64,000 nt of DNA, taken from Lingula anatina. Its lineage: Eukaryota; Brachiopoda; Lingulata; Lingulida; Lingulidae. A program made the position numbers and the translations under genes. This document shows positions 1 to 12,518 of the stretch, in pieces. Position 1 is the stretch's first letter, and every line of letters begins with the position of its first letter. The stretch is from positions 1,228,373 through 1,292,372 of the forward strand of contig NW_019774180.1 in assembly GCF_001039355.2 (NCBI RefSeq), written 5' to 3'. Below the pieces are notes generated by a model. That model was given only the letters and a program-made list of their open reading frames with translations, did not search any database and had not been told where the DNA came from.

Positions 1-29
1 GAATATTTACCATTTCTGTTTACATTTAG

Positions 30-3000
30 ATATTCTGGATATCTTTGGCTTTGAGCACTTTGAAAGGAACAGCTTTGAGCAAGCTTGTATTAATTTGGCC
101 AATGAGCAGCTGCATTTCTTTTTTAACAAGGTAACATGATCAGAGTTCTTGAACAAGCATGGAATTGTGTGTCACAATTTCAGTGAATATTATATAAATG
201 AATGAATTAATTAAAGTAAAGAACATACATAGTGCACAATTACATTAATATACAAGTTTTGCAAATATCATGATTAGTCTTTATTATTTAATTTGTCTTT
301 TCTTCTGTTTTACAGCACATATTTTTTATGGAACAAGAAGAATACAAGAGAGAAGGTGTGGACTGGACAGAGATCAAATTTGTGGACAATCAACCTTTGC
401 TGGTTAGTGTTGTAAATAAGACTTTTTATACTAAAACTTGACCTTGGTTAACCACCACAACCCATCTATCCCCTTTCAATAAATGTAGAAAAAGTATAAA
501 ATGAAGAACTGTTTAATTTTTTTGTACAGAGTTCAACATTATCGAAAGACTTGGTACATACATTTATTCAGGCCAATAATCAGTCTTCCAATAAACACAT
601 TGCATTTTTAAATTGCCATTTTTGTTAGAAAATGCAACTTTGAATAACCTATTCCTTTATCATTTAGGATCTGTTTATAGCCAAGCCCATTGGTCTGATA
701 GCTCTACTGGATGAGGAGAGCCAGTTTCCAAAGGTTTGTGATTCTGCCCACACTAGTAGAATAGGTTCTTAATTAGATATTGTTACTGATATTTTTCAAA
801 TAAGATAAAATGAAGAAAAAATATGTGGTTGATTTTCAGAGCAATGTAACTTTTTTCAGGTATGTGGAAATTTCAATTCAAGATAATTATAGCACGCAAG
901 GACTACATAGGTGTATTAAAAGTCAAAGAAAAGGCATGTGTTTTTCACTGGATCTTGGTTTATTCACATGGATTCACAAGACACGTAAAAACTAAAAAGA
1001 AGAAAAGAAAAAGGAAATTACAACAATGTTCTTACTAACGGTTATTTACGTGTTCAAATTTGCTTACTCAAAAAACTTGTACATCTCAATAATCACCAAT
1101 AATAAATAACTAATCATCAATAATCAATAAACAGTATTAAACTCACCATTTCTGCCATTCCTTTAAACTATAAATTTTAAGTAGAAATAACAGATTCAAA
1201 AGTAAGAGTACTATGTGTTCCTCCTACGGAGACACTGTGATGAATGAAATAAAGTGCAAAACTCATGGGGCGCCACCCTGAATGAAAAGATGTCAATTAT
1301 GCAAATGAGTGCATTAGATGAGCCGGACACCAAGCTCCTCAATCACAACAAAAGTAAACTAAACCTTACAATAATATAATGTGCTGTTTATTCAATTTTT
1401 AAATCATTTTCTGTAGCTTAGAAATTTGAAGGGCTGATGAAAATGACATTCAGTTTGTTGGTTAGTCATCTTAATGAAACCATTTGTTTACTATAGGCAA
1501 CAGATTCCACATTTGTGCAGAAATTGAACAAGAACCTGCAGGGCAACAAATATTTCATTAAGTCACCAAATGCAAAGTCAGACCTGTTCACCATTGCACA
1601 CTATGCAGGAAAGGTAGGTCATATGAGAGTCAGTTCTTTATGAAAATGCTATTATACTGAAGCATTGGTAATTTATCATTCTGACACAGTATATTTTAGC
1701 CAAATGCTATTCTTATTTGACTTGGAAAAATATTTACTATTTACCCTTTTCACCATATAGATTATATTATTTAGTTTTGAATTTTAAAAATGCAAAAATT
1801 GTGTAGTCATTTGGCTTAAATGAACCATATCAAAGGGTATGTCCAGTTAATTTTGATACTATTCTGTCTCAGGTGGAGTACAGTGCTAGTAGGTGGTTAG
1901 AAAAGAACAGAGATACCATACCAGCTGGTGTACTGGAGTTATTACAGCGGAGCAAAAACCACTTACTGCAGCTGGTTTTCAAAGGTGGGAACATCGACAG
2001 TTTAAAAGCATAATTCAGTTATGTTTATCAACTTTGTATATGTATAATACAAAGTGATTTCAAGGAAAGTGTAAGGTTTTCACTGCTTGTATATAGAGAA
2101 CCTACTGTTTTACACAATAAAGCACCTGGCAACAGTCAGTGTTTGTCTTTCTTTGTAAGGTGTAATTTATATCATACTTTTGTTAAGGTTTGATAAAAAA
2201 AGAAAGAAAAGAAAAATAAAATTCAGTTATTGCAATTTTTTCTACAGCTGCCTTCACAAGAACTGGAACCTTAGCTTTACAAAACAGAAGTTCAAAAAAA
2301 CGTACAACTAGACTGAAAAAGGTAAAACAATCTTTCTGAGGATTATCTTAAGATCGAATTTTATTTTGAAGAGTGCTGTCAACTTGTACTCTATGTTCAG
2401 TGTACTGTGGTGCTATTCCAAGATTGAGGATGATTTTTAAGTATTGAGGATAAAATATTGTTGAATAAATACAGTGTTCATTTTTCCAGGGGACCCCAGA
2501 TCCAGTAACTTCTAAAAGAAAACTGACAGTTGGAACACAGTTTAAGGTATCAAGTACAAATCACAAAGGGTTAATAAGACATTAGGAGTTAATTAGGTGC
2601 TTTTGTACTTCAATGGCTGTAATTTTTAAGAGTTTGATATTTTTGAGCAGATATGTAAATACTCTGACTCAACTGGTCTCTCCAGTCAGCTGGAATTAGT
2701 TATTGTTCTCCTGTAGAATGGTGACTGTCAACGAACATTCTTCAAGGCACAAGGGAATAGCTCTTAATATTGCCTCTAAACTACTATATATGATATATAA
2801 TGTGCATTGTACGATTTATAAAAGGATTTTGAAAACTTGGTTTTTCCACTTTCAGAGGTTTGAATCTAAATCAAGCAGTTAAAGTCAGATCAATGCAGTA
2901 GTATTTAATATATCAATTCCAGAATTCTTTACAAGTGCTAATGGAGAGGATGAGTGTTGCCACTCCACATTTTGTACGCTGCATCAAACCGAACAATGAC

Positions 3001-5251
3001 AAATTACCCAAAGCATTTGATGATGCATATGTTAATGCCCAGGTAATAAATGGTTTTGATATGTTTTCTAATATATATTTTTACAATGGCCAGCATATTC
3101 ATCATGTATTGAATTTTTTTAACAAAATGATGTTCTGGAAACATAATTTTTTGTGCAGGTAGATCAAATAACTGCATATAACTTAATTGCATACCATGGT
3201 GAAAATGGTTCCAGTTACATAATTGGCATATCTGTGAAAGTTTTGTGCAATTATTCATTTTTAATACTGAGCTTTGTATGTACTTTAAATTGTCATCTAC
3301 AGTAAAAAAGGTTCAGAAAAACTGAAGATCAAATTGACTAATAAAAGAATAAAGATTTTTTATAACATTTTAGTTTGCTTCAAGAAAAATATACAATGAT
3401 ATGAACACAGAGGCCTGATAAATGAACAGTTAAATTAGTGACCAGAAAGCTGTCAATGAAAAGTGCACTTAGTGAATCAGGTTTTCGGTTTCCTCAGTCA
3501 GGATTTCTCAAAGTTTTTACTTTACACGTATATAGTTGGCCTGCAAAGATAACTTTGACTATAAAGGTTTTGATGCAAATTGTTCTTCATGTTCTTCAGC
3601 TTCTCTACACTGGAATGTTGGAGACCACAAAGATTAGGCGGGAGGGATATGCTTACAGACCTCTGTTCTCTGATTTCATAGAAAGGTTGGTTCATACAAC
3701 AGCAAGAGATGTTATTAGTATGGTGTTTGGGTGCTCTTGTGTTGGGAATTACAAACCTTACAAATCTCTGATCTTGATGGCAGCCGTATACTGGTAGTAC
3801 CTAATCAGTATTGATAAGTATTATGCATTGTTGATTATAATTTTTTCATCTAGTATTTTTGTTTCTGATAACAATATGGCAAGTGAAGCATTGTGCACAT
3901 TAAAACAACATGAACCAAGTTTGCAGACCATGGAAGGTATTTTTAAGGCAGTCACATATTATGAAAAATAGCTCTGTATATTGGCATTTGGCTCTTTGTA
4001 TTGGATCATACATGTATACCTGCATTTTAGATATGATATTTTGCTGAGACAACCTAGGAAGGATGATGACAAAGCTGCCTGTTTGCAGATTCTACAAACA
4101 GCTGGATTAAATGGCTACCATCTTGGGTAAATAAAAAGATTTTCTGTTTGTGGAATTTATAAATAGATAAATACACTGTTGGCACTTAATATTATGTTTT
4201 TCACAGCATCATAGTTAAACAGTTTTCATTTATGCTGGATCCACATATTTGATTTACCTGTTGGCTGTTACATGTCTGATCACCTTGACAGACTTGGTCG
4301 CAACTGAATAACCTGTTCAGGAATATGTGGATCTGTCATAAGTGAAAACTGTTTCACTATCAATAATAGATCCAATGAAACTATTTTCACAATTCAAATA
4401 TCATGGTTTACTTCTGAGCATAGAACATACCAAGATTTCAAAAACAGGGATGCTCAACCAAAATGGACATAAAGGACTTAAAAAAACAAGCCCTTAAATT
4501 TCAATCTGCACTCCTCAAATCTGTGTTTGAAAATATTTTAATTGCATAGCTGCAAGAAACCACATAGTCTTTGAATACTGCCTCTAAGTTTATTTCATTC
4601 AGGTGGTATAGCCTCGGTAGAACCTGCAATGAAAAACTGCCAATTCAGGTTATCTCTCCAAAGCCACTAGAAAGCTCTGATTTTGGTCATTGTTGTTGAA
4701 TATTCTTGGCTGGTGATTTTTGATACACTGATCTATGAGGCTGTTCACAAATACTTGTAGGTTGTTTATGATGTGGAGTAATGATTTTATTTTCTTTTTC
4801 AAGAAAAACGAAAGTATTTATGAAGCTGCACCACATTGAGTCACTTGCTGTCAAATTGGAAGAGATATCTTTAGTTGCAGTTGTGATACAGAAAGGTAAA
4901 ATCTTAACCAAGTCAAACAATTAAATCTAGTGGTGGTTAGCCTATAATTAAAATTTTAGTTCGGCCAGAGAAAGGTTATAGTTTTCACACAGTCCACAGG
5001 TGATAGGATGTTTCCTGATGTATTTTTTATTTTTTTTGAAAAATCACTGTGGACCCTGTATCAGAGGGAATCAAAAAAAAATTACTCAATTTTAGTCATA
5101 AGAGGATTCCTGGGAAGGAGATATGTGAAGAAGAAGCAAGCTGAGGCTCTGCAACAAGCAGAAAGAGTCCAGCAACTTCTGCATGAGATTGAGAAGTTAG
5201 GAATTCAAGGTTACGAAGGGCAGCAGAAAATTGGAGAACCTCTTCCTGAAG
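30..5251 (+). other. Myosin motor (C-terminal part), lever arm and single IQ motif
   Basis: These twelve exons encode the lower 50K domain, relay, loop 2, SH1/SH2 helices, converter and lever. The relay reads [17 protein letters not shown], and the segment after loop 2 reads [17 protein letters not shown], which resembles MyTH4-FERM-class and class III motors by eye. Only one clear IQ motif follows ([12 protein letters not shown], across the junction 4895/5096). After it comes a short charged, possibly helical stretch rich in E, Q and K (about 5130-5230). A one-IQ lever predicts a short step. Loop 2 (exons 2248-2321 and 2490-2546) carries a run of lysines and arginines, expected to raise actin affinity. 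Confidence 0.88.
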
Positions 5252-8200
5252 GTATTATATGCTATGAAATAAGTTTTGAACAGGGGCTCCAGTTTAATAC
5301 CTATAAAGTATTCAAATGTTTTAAGTGATAAATTTAGGTAAATTTTTATTTAAATATTTTTCTACTTCAATTAAGCTGTGTGCTTGTCAGTAAGTTATGT
5401 CTTTCCAACCCACTCTTTCTTTCCTCCTCAGTTTCTTTCTTTCTATTTTGAATATCTCTTTAAGTGCTTATTGGTCTATCTACTTGCCTTCTAAAATTGC
5501 ATGCATCTGAAATGATTGTATTGTGTTATTGAAGGGTATTTTAATGAAGCTGTCTATGATGAGCCTGCAGGAGACTATGGTTTCCCTCCCCCACCACCTC
5601 CTTTGACAGAAGATCAGATAACAGATACAACAAATGAAGTATGTAAGCTGCAACAGAATCACACAGATGCTTGAATGTATGCACAAACATGCAAACAAAT
5701 ATGTATGGTCTAATAATTCAATCAGATACGACTGATACACACATTCAATTTGTTGATTATTTTATTACTTGTTTCTGGCCTAAAATATAGTTGGTTGTTT
5801 ATTGGTCATGCCCATTTTTGTAAGCATAGTTTTCATACACTTTCATAAGAATTGAGATTAGATGAAAAAATTTACGAGGTATGATTTGCTAACACTGTTG
5901 TGAGAGTAAGGAACAATTGATGAAACACAATTCACTTCCTATTCCATATTGAAGGAGACAGCTGGAACTGGCTCAGACACAGATGATGAGGTCCTGGAAG
6001 ATGAGTTTGTTCCTGTGAAGACAACGGGAATGACCAAGTATGGCCCGGCAGGTACCAAGCAGGCCTCCATGAGGTGGTTTAGAGCCACTCAGTATGACAA
6101 GCTACGGCAGCCACATGGAGGGTTTGCTCCCTGGTTTCATGGGATTATCACGAGGAGGTATGAGACGCACTGCTTGTGTTATGAGGGCTCTACTACATTT
6201 AGGAGGAGTTCAGGAGTGGGCCTTAAAAAGTTGTTGGTTGTTATGTCACTTTTGTAGACATGCATCCTTAGATCTTTAGTTCCACCTACTTTATTGCACA
6301 TTTTAGAGCTAGAAAAAGTTAAACCAAACCATTACTTTTGTTCATGTCATATGTTCTTCTGAACCAGTAATGCATGTGTTTATGTACCACACTCCTCACT
6401 GCATAAAGTAATGCAGCCAGTTTGATTCTTAGCCATCTGTAAACAACCTTTATCATTCTTGCTTTAAGTATTTTAGCAAAGTCTAATACTGTTACATTTT
6501 TTTTCAACTTTATACTATATATATATATTTTACAGGCAATCTGAAGAGCTCCTGAGGGGCAAGCAAATAGGTTGTTTCCTTGTCAGAGTTGGGGAAAGCA
6601 GATTTGGATATTCACTCTCATTCAAGTATGTTGTAAAATGTAGTCTACATAGATGTTCTTATAACAAAATGTGCTTATAACAAATGAATGATTATACTTT
6701 TCATAGTAGTCCATCAATATGTCAATACATATTGTTATTACTTAGAATTCAAAAATAATTAATGTAAAAAGTTTTGTTTAACGATATTAGAACAAAAAAC
6801 AGCAAGGAGAGGCCTTACTAGAGCTTCTGTTTTTGTACAGAAGAGTATTAGACAGGCATTCATCCATCAGTAGTAAGTTAAAAGTTTTGATCATTTTCTT
6901 CTAGATCTGAAAACAGATGCCGCCATTATATGGTTGACCAGACAGCTAGTGGCAAATATGTTATAGTAGGAGAACCAAAAGTTCATAAGACATTGAATGA
7001 TTTGGTTGCATACCACCAGAAGGTAGATTATATTTCATTGTGTCTGAGAGGTTAGATAATTTGGAATTTTTTACTGCAACCTTTGCTGCACTGTTATTTC
7101 ACAAGTATAGCTCATACATAAGGCCTTTGTTATGAATAGTAGTTTGTGTACATTTATGCTTTAAGTATTTTGCTATATGTCATTGACTTGACTTCTTGAT
7201 TAAAGTCCTTTATATTAATAAAGCATATAAAATTAATATGTATGGTGAAAACTGAAGACATGTTGAATGTTCATTTTCAGCACTGTATCTCTAACTGGTC
7301 AGGGCTCCTTACAGTACCATGTGGTCAGGTAAGTGAAAGATACATCATAGATCATATAGGCCGTCCAGTGATACTGAAGGCCATCCAAATGACAGCTGGA
7401 TGGTTGGTTGCGAAAAGCCTTGTTCTAAATACTATGATCATTGAAGTTGATCGTTTTGAAGGACAAAGATTTAAGACCATTACAACTTTCATTTAAGGCT
7501 ATGATTGACAGGTGTTGTTTTATAGTCAAAGGTTTTTTAGGTAGTTTATTTTATTCATTGCAAAAACAATAGGTTGAAGTTCTTGTATATGTTTTACCTG
7601 TTAATTTAATACATATTAATGCATGCAGCCCTGGGTCTTATTCTTTTGGGCCTTTTTTACTTTATTATTAGCAATAAACAGATCAGGCTGCTTTACCACT
7701 TAGAGATTGGAATTAACAACTAGGACTTGGCAGTTTTCCTTGAATTTCAGCCTCCGGGGATTAAATATATTAAAAAAGAATTCAAAATAACTTCATTGTA
7801 GGCCCCAGGAGAGTGTGATTACCAGGAGTTGGTGGATCCAACAACAAATCATAGTTATGAGGGAATGTATTTTGAATTAGAGCCAGAGAAGGTGAGTTTT
7901 TTTATTTATTTTTTTTTTCTTCCTTTTTTCTATGAAGTAAGACCCATTCACAACACAGGCCCTCTTTTTCCTTTTGTGGGATTTTTCCCTATTCATTTGG
8001 GGAAAAAAATTGCTGGTTTGTTCATGATAAAAGGGGAATATTACAGCAGAGGTTGGAGAGATGGAATTTCCTTGTTTTATGTTTGTTCATTCACCTGTTT
8101 CCTCCATTCAGGGATATTGTCCTATGCTTTAAATTTGATACTTTGATTTTAGCAGTTTACGATAGCAGGTAGCTTTAGATCTTAGTTTTATTTTATGAAT

Positions 8201-11200
8201 TGTTCTTCTTTGAGAAATTTTTTTAGTATTGAATCACTGGGTTCCTAGTTACTAAAGCTTAAATAATATAAATCAATGATTTTCTTAATTTGTTTTTAAA
8301 ACCACTAGTTTTAATATGATAAAAGCGCATGTTTTCTTTTTTCTGTTAACTTCATGCACATATATATTTTATGTATACACAGAAACATTACCAGGTACAG
8401 TGTAGTACTTTAAGCATGCATATGCCATTACATTATCAGTATTAACCCATCAAAAGCAGTGGTTAGCATAGAAGCATGAAAAACAGATAGCATGATGTAT
8501 TGTGTATGTTTTGCAGCCGGGTAGCAGTATTTATTCTGCTGCCAAAGACTTTCCTGCTAATCCAAATGTTCCTGAGCCCAAGGTTAACATGTTCCAAGTA
8601 AGACAGTGTGTACAGCTTTTGACCAAGGCATACATTTCACATGGCTTCTTAATGCTACATAGTGCTTTCCTTTTCATGAATGGTCCATCTTAAAGTATTT
8701 TCCCCATAATCTGTATTTATCCTCCCTTGTAAACCTTTGTAATTTTTTTTGATTTATCAGTTATTAATGCTTAAGAATTGACATGAGGTTCACCTGCATT
8801 TTTCAAATATGAAAAATAAAGAAATGAAAAAGGTTTTATAGAGGGGGAAATATCTTGGAGGATGGAAATTACTATCGAACTGTGATATAAACTATAAACT
8901 ACAAGTATATGATTCCGTCTTATGCATATGTACCAGTCTGCTTGCATTTCACAATGGATGTCTTTTAGCTTTGACAGCTTTTAGGACTTAAAATACATAG
9001 AAGGCTTTATTAGCAATATGATTTGAATGTCTTTGCAAATACAAGGACTTGATGACATTCACTGAGTTATCTTCCTGCACAACAGCTCACAATTAAGGTG
9101 CCAAACCAAGGCCAAGCTGACAACAGAATCTTTTGAACTTTCATGATTTTGTTGATTGCAATCACTGTAGTTTGTTTGGACTTGCTCTTGGACAGTATTG
9201 CTATTTACCAGATAGCTGGGAATTTTTCATGAATCAAAGTATTTAGGTATGTCAATATTAAATTTGGCAAGAGAAAAAATGAAATAATATTTTACAATTT
9301 TCTTGGCCTTATTGGAGTATTTTTTTTTTAATTGGCTGAAATTTACTGTCAGAGAAAGCCCAACAAGTACTAGTAGTATATGACCAGACATGACATGGAT
9401 ATCTTTTGAGTGGTAGTGTGTCTTAATTATTTTGAAAAGAGTATATATATATATATATATATATACAATATATACAATAAGCTTTACTGCTTGTTGTTAG
9501 TAGTATTAGCAACTAATCAGATTCTTGCAGTTTAATTCCCTACAAAGCATAATTTTATTTGATCTTTTTGCAAATAACAGACAAGAAGAATGTACCATGG
9601 GAGAAAAAGGATGGAAAAGAGAGAAGTAGTTTAGCATGCATCATTCAGTTGTGACTGCCTCCTCAATGTTCACTGTTCAAATGAAGAATCTTCTGTGAAC
9701 TTTCTAATATCAAAATGTGCTTATTGCATCAGTAACAATGCCAGTGTTTGCATCACTACAGTGCTCATTCTCACATAGTGACATACTCATATACTCTTAT
9801 TCTGGAACTAGGAAAACGAAATGCATGATGCCTCTCTGAATGCATTCATGTGTATGTGTTTGCATGCTTGTCTTTCAAATTAGGAAATACACGACTGTGC
9901 AAATTTGTGTTATTTTTATCAGTTATCTATGTATGTGTTATCTATGTATGTATGTGATATGATTGTACTTTTTAATTTTTTTTAATTTAAAAAAGAGCAT
10001 GAAAAACATTCATAGCTAATGTCAAAATCAAAGCAAATTTTTATTCTTCGCAGAAATGATATAATGATAATTCATGCAAAATCACATAAATTTACTCTTG
10101 TATTTAGATTTCATTTGACAAAGAAAGAAAGTCAAAGGGAACTGCCAGATTGTTCAGTGATAGTTTTGATGTGATCACAGAAGTGGTATGTCATGGTCGG
10201 TGGACAGCATGCTAGTAGTTGCTATGTGACAATCTGAGGTTCAGAGCTTATTGGAACCTTACCTCTACAAATGCCACCCCCATCTCTAATAACCCCTCTG
10301 CTGTTTACTACATAGAGGAAAGTAACTTTCACTATAAAATTCATGTTGCACAGCAGTGAGGAACCTAGAAAATATTAATTGCCACCTGTTGTTATAGTGT
10401 TGTGTGTATGTGTGTATGTCTGGGTTGTTTGAATGAACAGGCTGTGCATATGTATACTGGATCACTCCATGGGCGTAACTAGGCATACGCACGGATGCAC
10501 TGTGCGTACAATTTCTCGGCCAACCATGATATTATTTTATATAAATTTAGTGTATTTTTCACCGAATTTATATCGAAAATCCTCTGTGAATTAAAGTCAC
10601 CTGTATGTACAAATCCTCTGTATACGCACAATTGTTCTGACCCCCCGTCTTGCATACTTTTATTCAACTGAGATAAACAATGCCTGTTACCTTTACAAGT
10701 CCTATCTTAATCGTCCATCTAACTGGAACATCCTTTACCTCTTAATTGGAGGGTTAAGTGGCCTTCAACTCTTCTGTTGTCATGAGAGTAACGAATGCAC
10801 TATCGCTGACGATATTTATCTCAGGTAAAATCTACCTGTGAGTTATTTTCAAAGAGCAGCTCCCGTAGACCTGGGGGCACTAGATAAAATCTGGACACCA
10901 GGTTTAATAAGGAGCTACAGAAACAAAAGAATAATTTTTCCTGCAAAGCTTCAAAGAATTTCACACGGACTTGATCCAGCTAAGCCCTCCAAACTAACAG
11001 GATGGCATGGGCAATTTTCACAAATAAATAATTAAACTTAGATGTTTCAGAGCTCTATTGTGTCATATAATTGGTTGTTTTTGGGAGCCACGCACCCGCA
11101 TGAAAGCTGGATGAAACCGCATATAAGTTCAACTCAGAGGAGGATCCAGGATTATTCGAAGAGGGGAGGGGGGTCCGCTGATGCGAAGTTAGCCTCCTTT

Positions 11201-12518
11201 TAAATGAATATACCGTTCTGGGTAAATAAAAATATTGAAACTTTATTAAATCGCGAGTACATTTTTGACTTAAATGATGATTTTATCATAAATGGAAATT
11301 AAGCTACGATGTGTGGTACATATGCTGTGATTACGCTGTCCTTCATCTGTTGCGTTAGTCTATTTTGCTGTACATTTTGCTGTACATGCTGGGTATTTAA
11401 AAAATCTGTGCGTACAATTTTTAAAGGTCTGGTTACGCCCCTGCACTCTAGAGTAGGAATCTTTCTTTTGTCATCAGGTGGCCAGATGATATGGGGGTAT
11501 TATTGTTTCTTTGTAATCTGGTTGATTTTTTAAAGTTGTCCAGCATGAATGCAGCTTTAGAAATCAATGTACTTTAGGATATAATTTTGATTAAAATTTC
11601 CCATGTACAACAAACTTTTGAGAATTTGAGAAAACATGCTTAAAAACTGGAATGTTAGCTTGAAATGCAGGCACATAATTGGTTAATGCTATTGCACGCA
11701 TGCTCTGGGTAGAAGTGCTTCTATTTCTGATATTAACAGTTATAATATCAGAAACCCTGTTCCACTCTCTACAAATCACATTGTAATTTGAATTAGTAAA
11801 GTTCCAAGTTGAAAACTGAAAAATGTCATTTGAATCTAAGTTATATATATTTTTTGCTGTAGCCTGTATGTAGGTTTTGCCATTTTTGACTAGATGTTTT
11901 TGAAAATGGCTTTACCTTTTTAACAAAACTAAGAAAATTGGTCACTCTCTTTTAATATTTTGTTTCATTATTTTTAGGGGAGAAGCAAAGGCTCAGTGGG
12001 GCCACCATTACCAGATCGCCATTACAGCTATGCCACAGCCCTAGAAGCTGAAAGGGGAAAGATGGGTGGACGACCTCTGCCACAAAAACCTCCAGAGGAG
12101 GCCTATTTAAGATTGATTCAGGACCAGGTAAAAGGGAAAGTTTCATATAGAGGATTTATCTGTAAAACTATATATTTCAGTAGGATTTACCTTTTGAGTT
12201 TAACTGCAATGCAACACATAATAAGCATTGTGCTACCGATTTTTCTTTTATAGAAAAAAATCACTGTTCCATATACATTGCATCAAACTAATGAAATATA
12301 AAAGATGATATCATGATTTATTCTCATGAGGAGATCATATAAAAATATACCATGCTGCTTTGCTGAAATAAACCCATATTCAAAAAATGTCTGTTGGAAT
12401 TGGTTTGGAAGTGGATGGAGATCATGTTTTAAATTTGGTTTTGCAGGAATTGCAACAGCAGGAAACTGGAAGAAAAAGGATGTCCACCACTCGGTCCAAG
12501 TTGCCCTCACACAAGTAA
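30..12518 (+). CDS. Unconventional myosin with C-terminal SH2 domain (5' partial)
   Basis: An actin-based motor fused to a phosphotyrosine-binding tail. I place 22 coding exons with GT-AG borders and consistent phase: 30-130, 316-402, 668-733, 1497-1613, 1873-1984, 2248-2321, 2490-2546, 2923-3042, 3600-3685, 4031-4126, 4804-4895, 5096-5251, 5535-5638, 5955-6157, 6536-6625, 6905-7022, 7281-7328, 7802-7891, 8517-8597, 10108-10185, 11978-12127, 12447-12518 (TAA). They give about 731 residues. Seen: DIFGFE relay helix, lysine-rich loop 2, [24 protein letters not shown], converter ending GKTKVF, one IQ motif, then [12 protein letters not shown], an SH2 domain, and a tail with tyrosine and proline motifs but no MyTH4/FERM. 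The N-terminal motor, including the P-loop, lies upstream of the window. The exon ending at 8597 could instead end at the GT after 8582. The stop at 12516 could be bypassed by a weak GT, but the next downstream exon does not match in phase. Myosin class is not assigned. Confidence 0.9.
4214..4357. mobile_element. Short foldback MITE with TA target duplication
   Basis: Inverted arms of about 36 bp (4214-4249 and 4322-4357) pair with few mismatches; the left arm starts GTTAAACAGTTTTCA. The 144-bp unit is flanked by TA on both sides, as in Tc1/mariner-type non-autonomous elements. It lies in a myosin intron and has no coding capacity. Confidence 0.6.
5535..5638 (+). other. Myosin tail exon with YDEP and FPPPPPPL motifs
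   Basis: The 104-nt exon encodes a short linker between the IQ region and the SH2 domain. It contains [12 protein letters not shown], a tyrosine in an acidic/proline context typical of Src-family substrates and SH2 ligands. It is followed at once by FPPPPPPL. A phenylalanine followed by prolines is the established ligand pattern for Ena/VASP and Homer-type EVH1 domains; long proline runs also bind profilin. Function is inferred from motif only. The motif suggests the motor may carry or recruit actin-polymerising factors. Confidence 0.6.
6118..7328 (+). other. SH2 domain of the myosin
   Basis: Encoded by the end of exon 5955-6157 plus exons 6536-6625, 6905-7022 and 7281-7328, about 95 residues. 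The domain starts WFHGIITRR, has the alpha-A basic residue, the beta-B arginine in FLVRVGES, the beta-D CRHYMV and the end motif LLTVPCGQ. All residues normally needed to hold phosphotyrosine are present, so binding should be intact. By eye it is closest to the small adaptor SH2 group SH2D2A/HSH2D/SH2D4/SH2D7, which share GYxLSxK, the CRHF/YMV strand and the LLTxPCxQ ending, rather than to kinase SH2 domains. Confidence 0.92.
9442..9466. repeat. (TA)n microsatellite
   Basis: About 12 TA units in the long myosin intron between the exons at 8517-8597 and 10108-10185. Nothing else is recognisable in that intron (8598-10107). Confidence 0.9.
10471..11441. mobile_element. Roughly 0.97-kb element with imperfect terminal inverted repeats
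   Basis: Left end GGGCGTAACTAGGC; the reverse complement of the right end reads GGGGCGTAACCAGACC. Both ends also carry the sequence TGTGCGTACAATTT within 50 bp, in inverted orientation, which supports true paired termini. The interior has no long reading frame, so it is non-autonomous or decayed. CACTC appears next to both ends and may be part of a target duplication, but this is not certain. It sits in the myosin intron 10186-11977. Confidence 0.55.

Noticed and set aside
3438-3599. Extended open frame upstream of the myosin exon at 3600
   Set aside because: A clear acceptor (TTCTTCAG) precedes the conserved LLYTGMLET, and the upstream peptide has no myosin similarity; it is intron.
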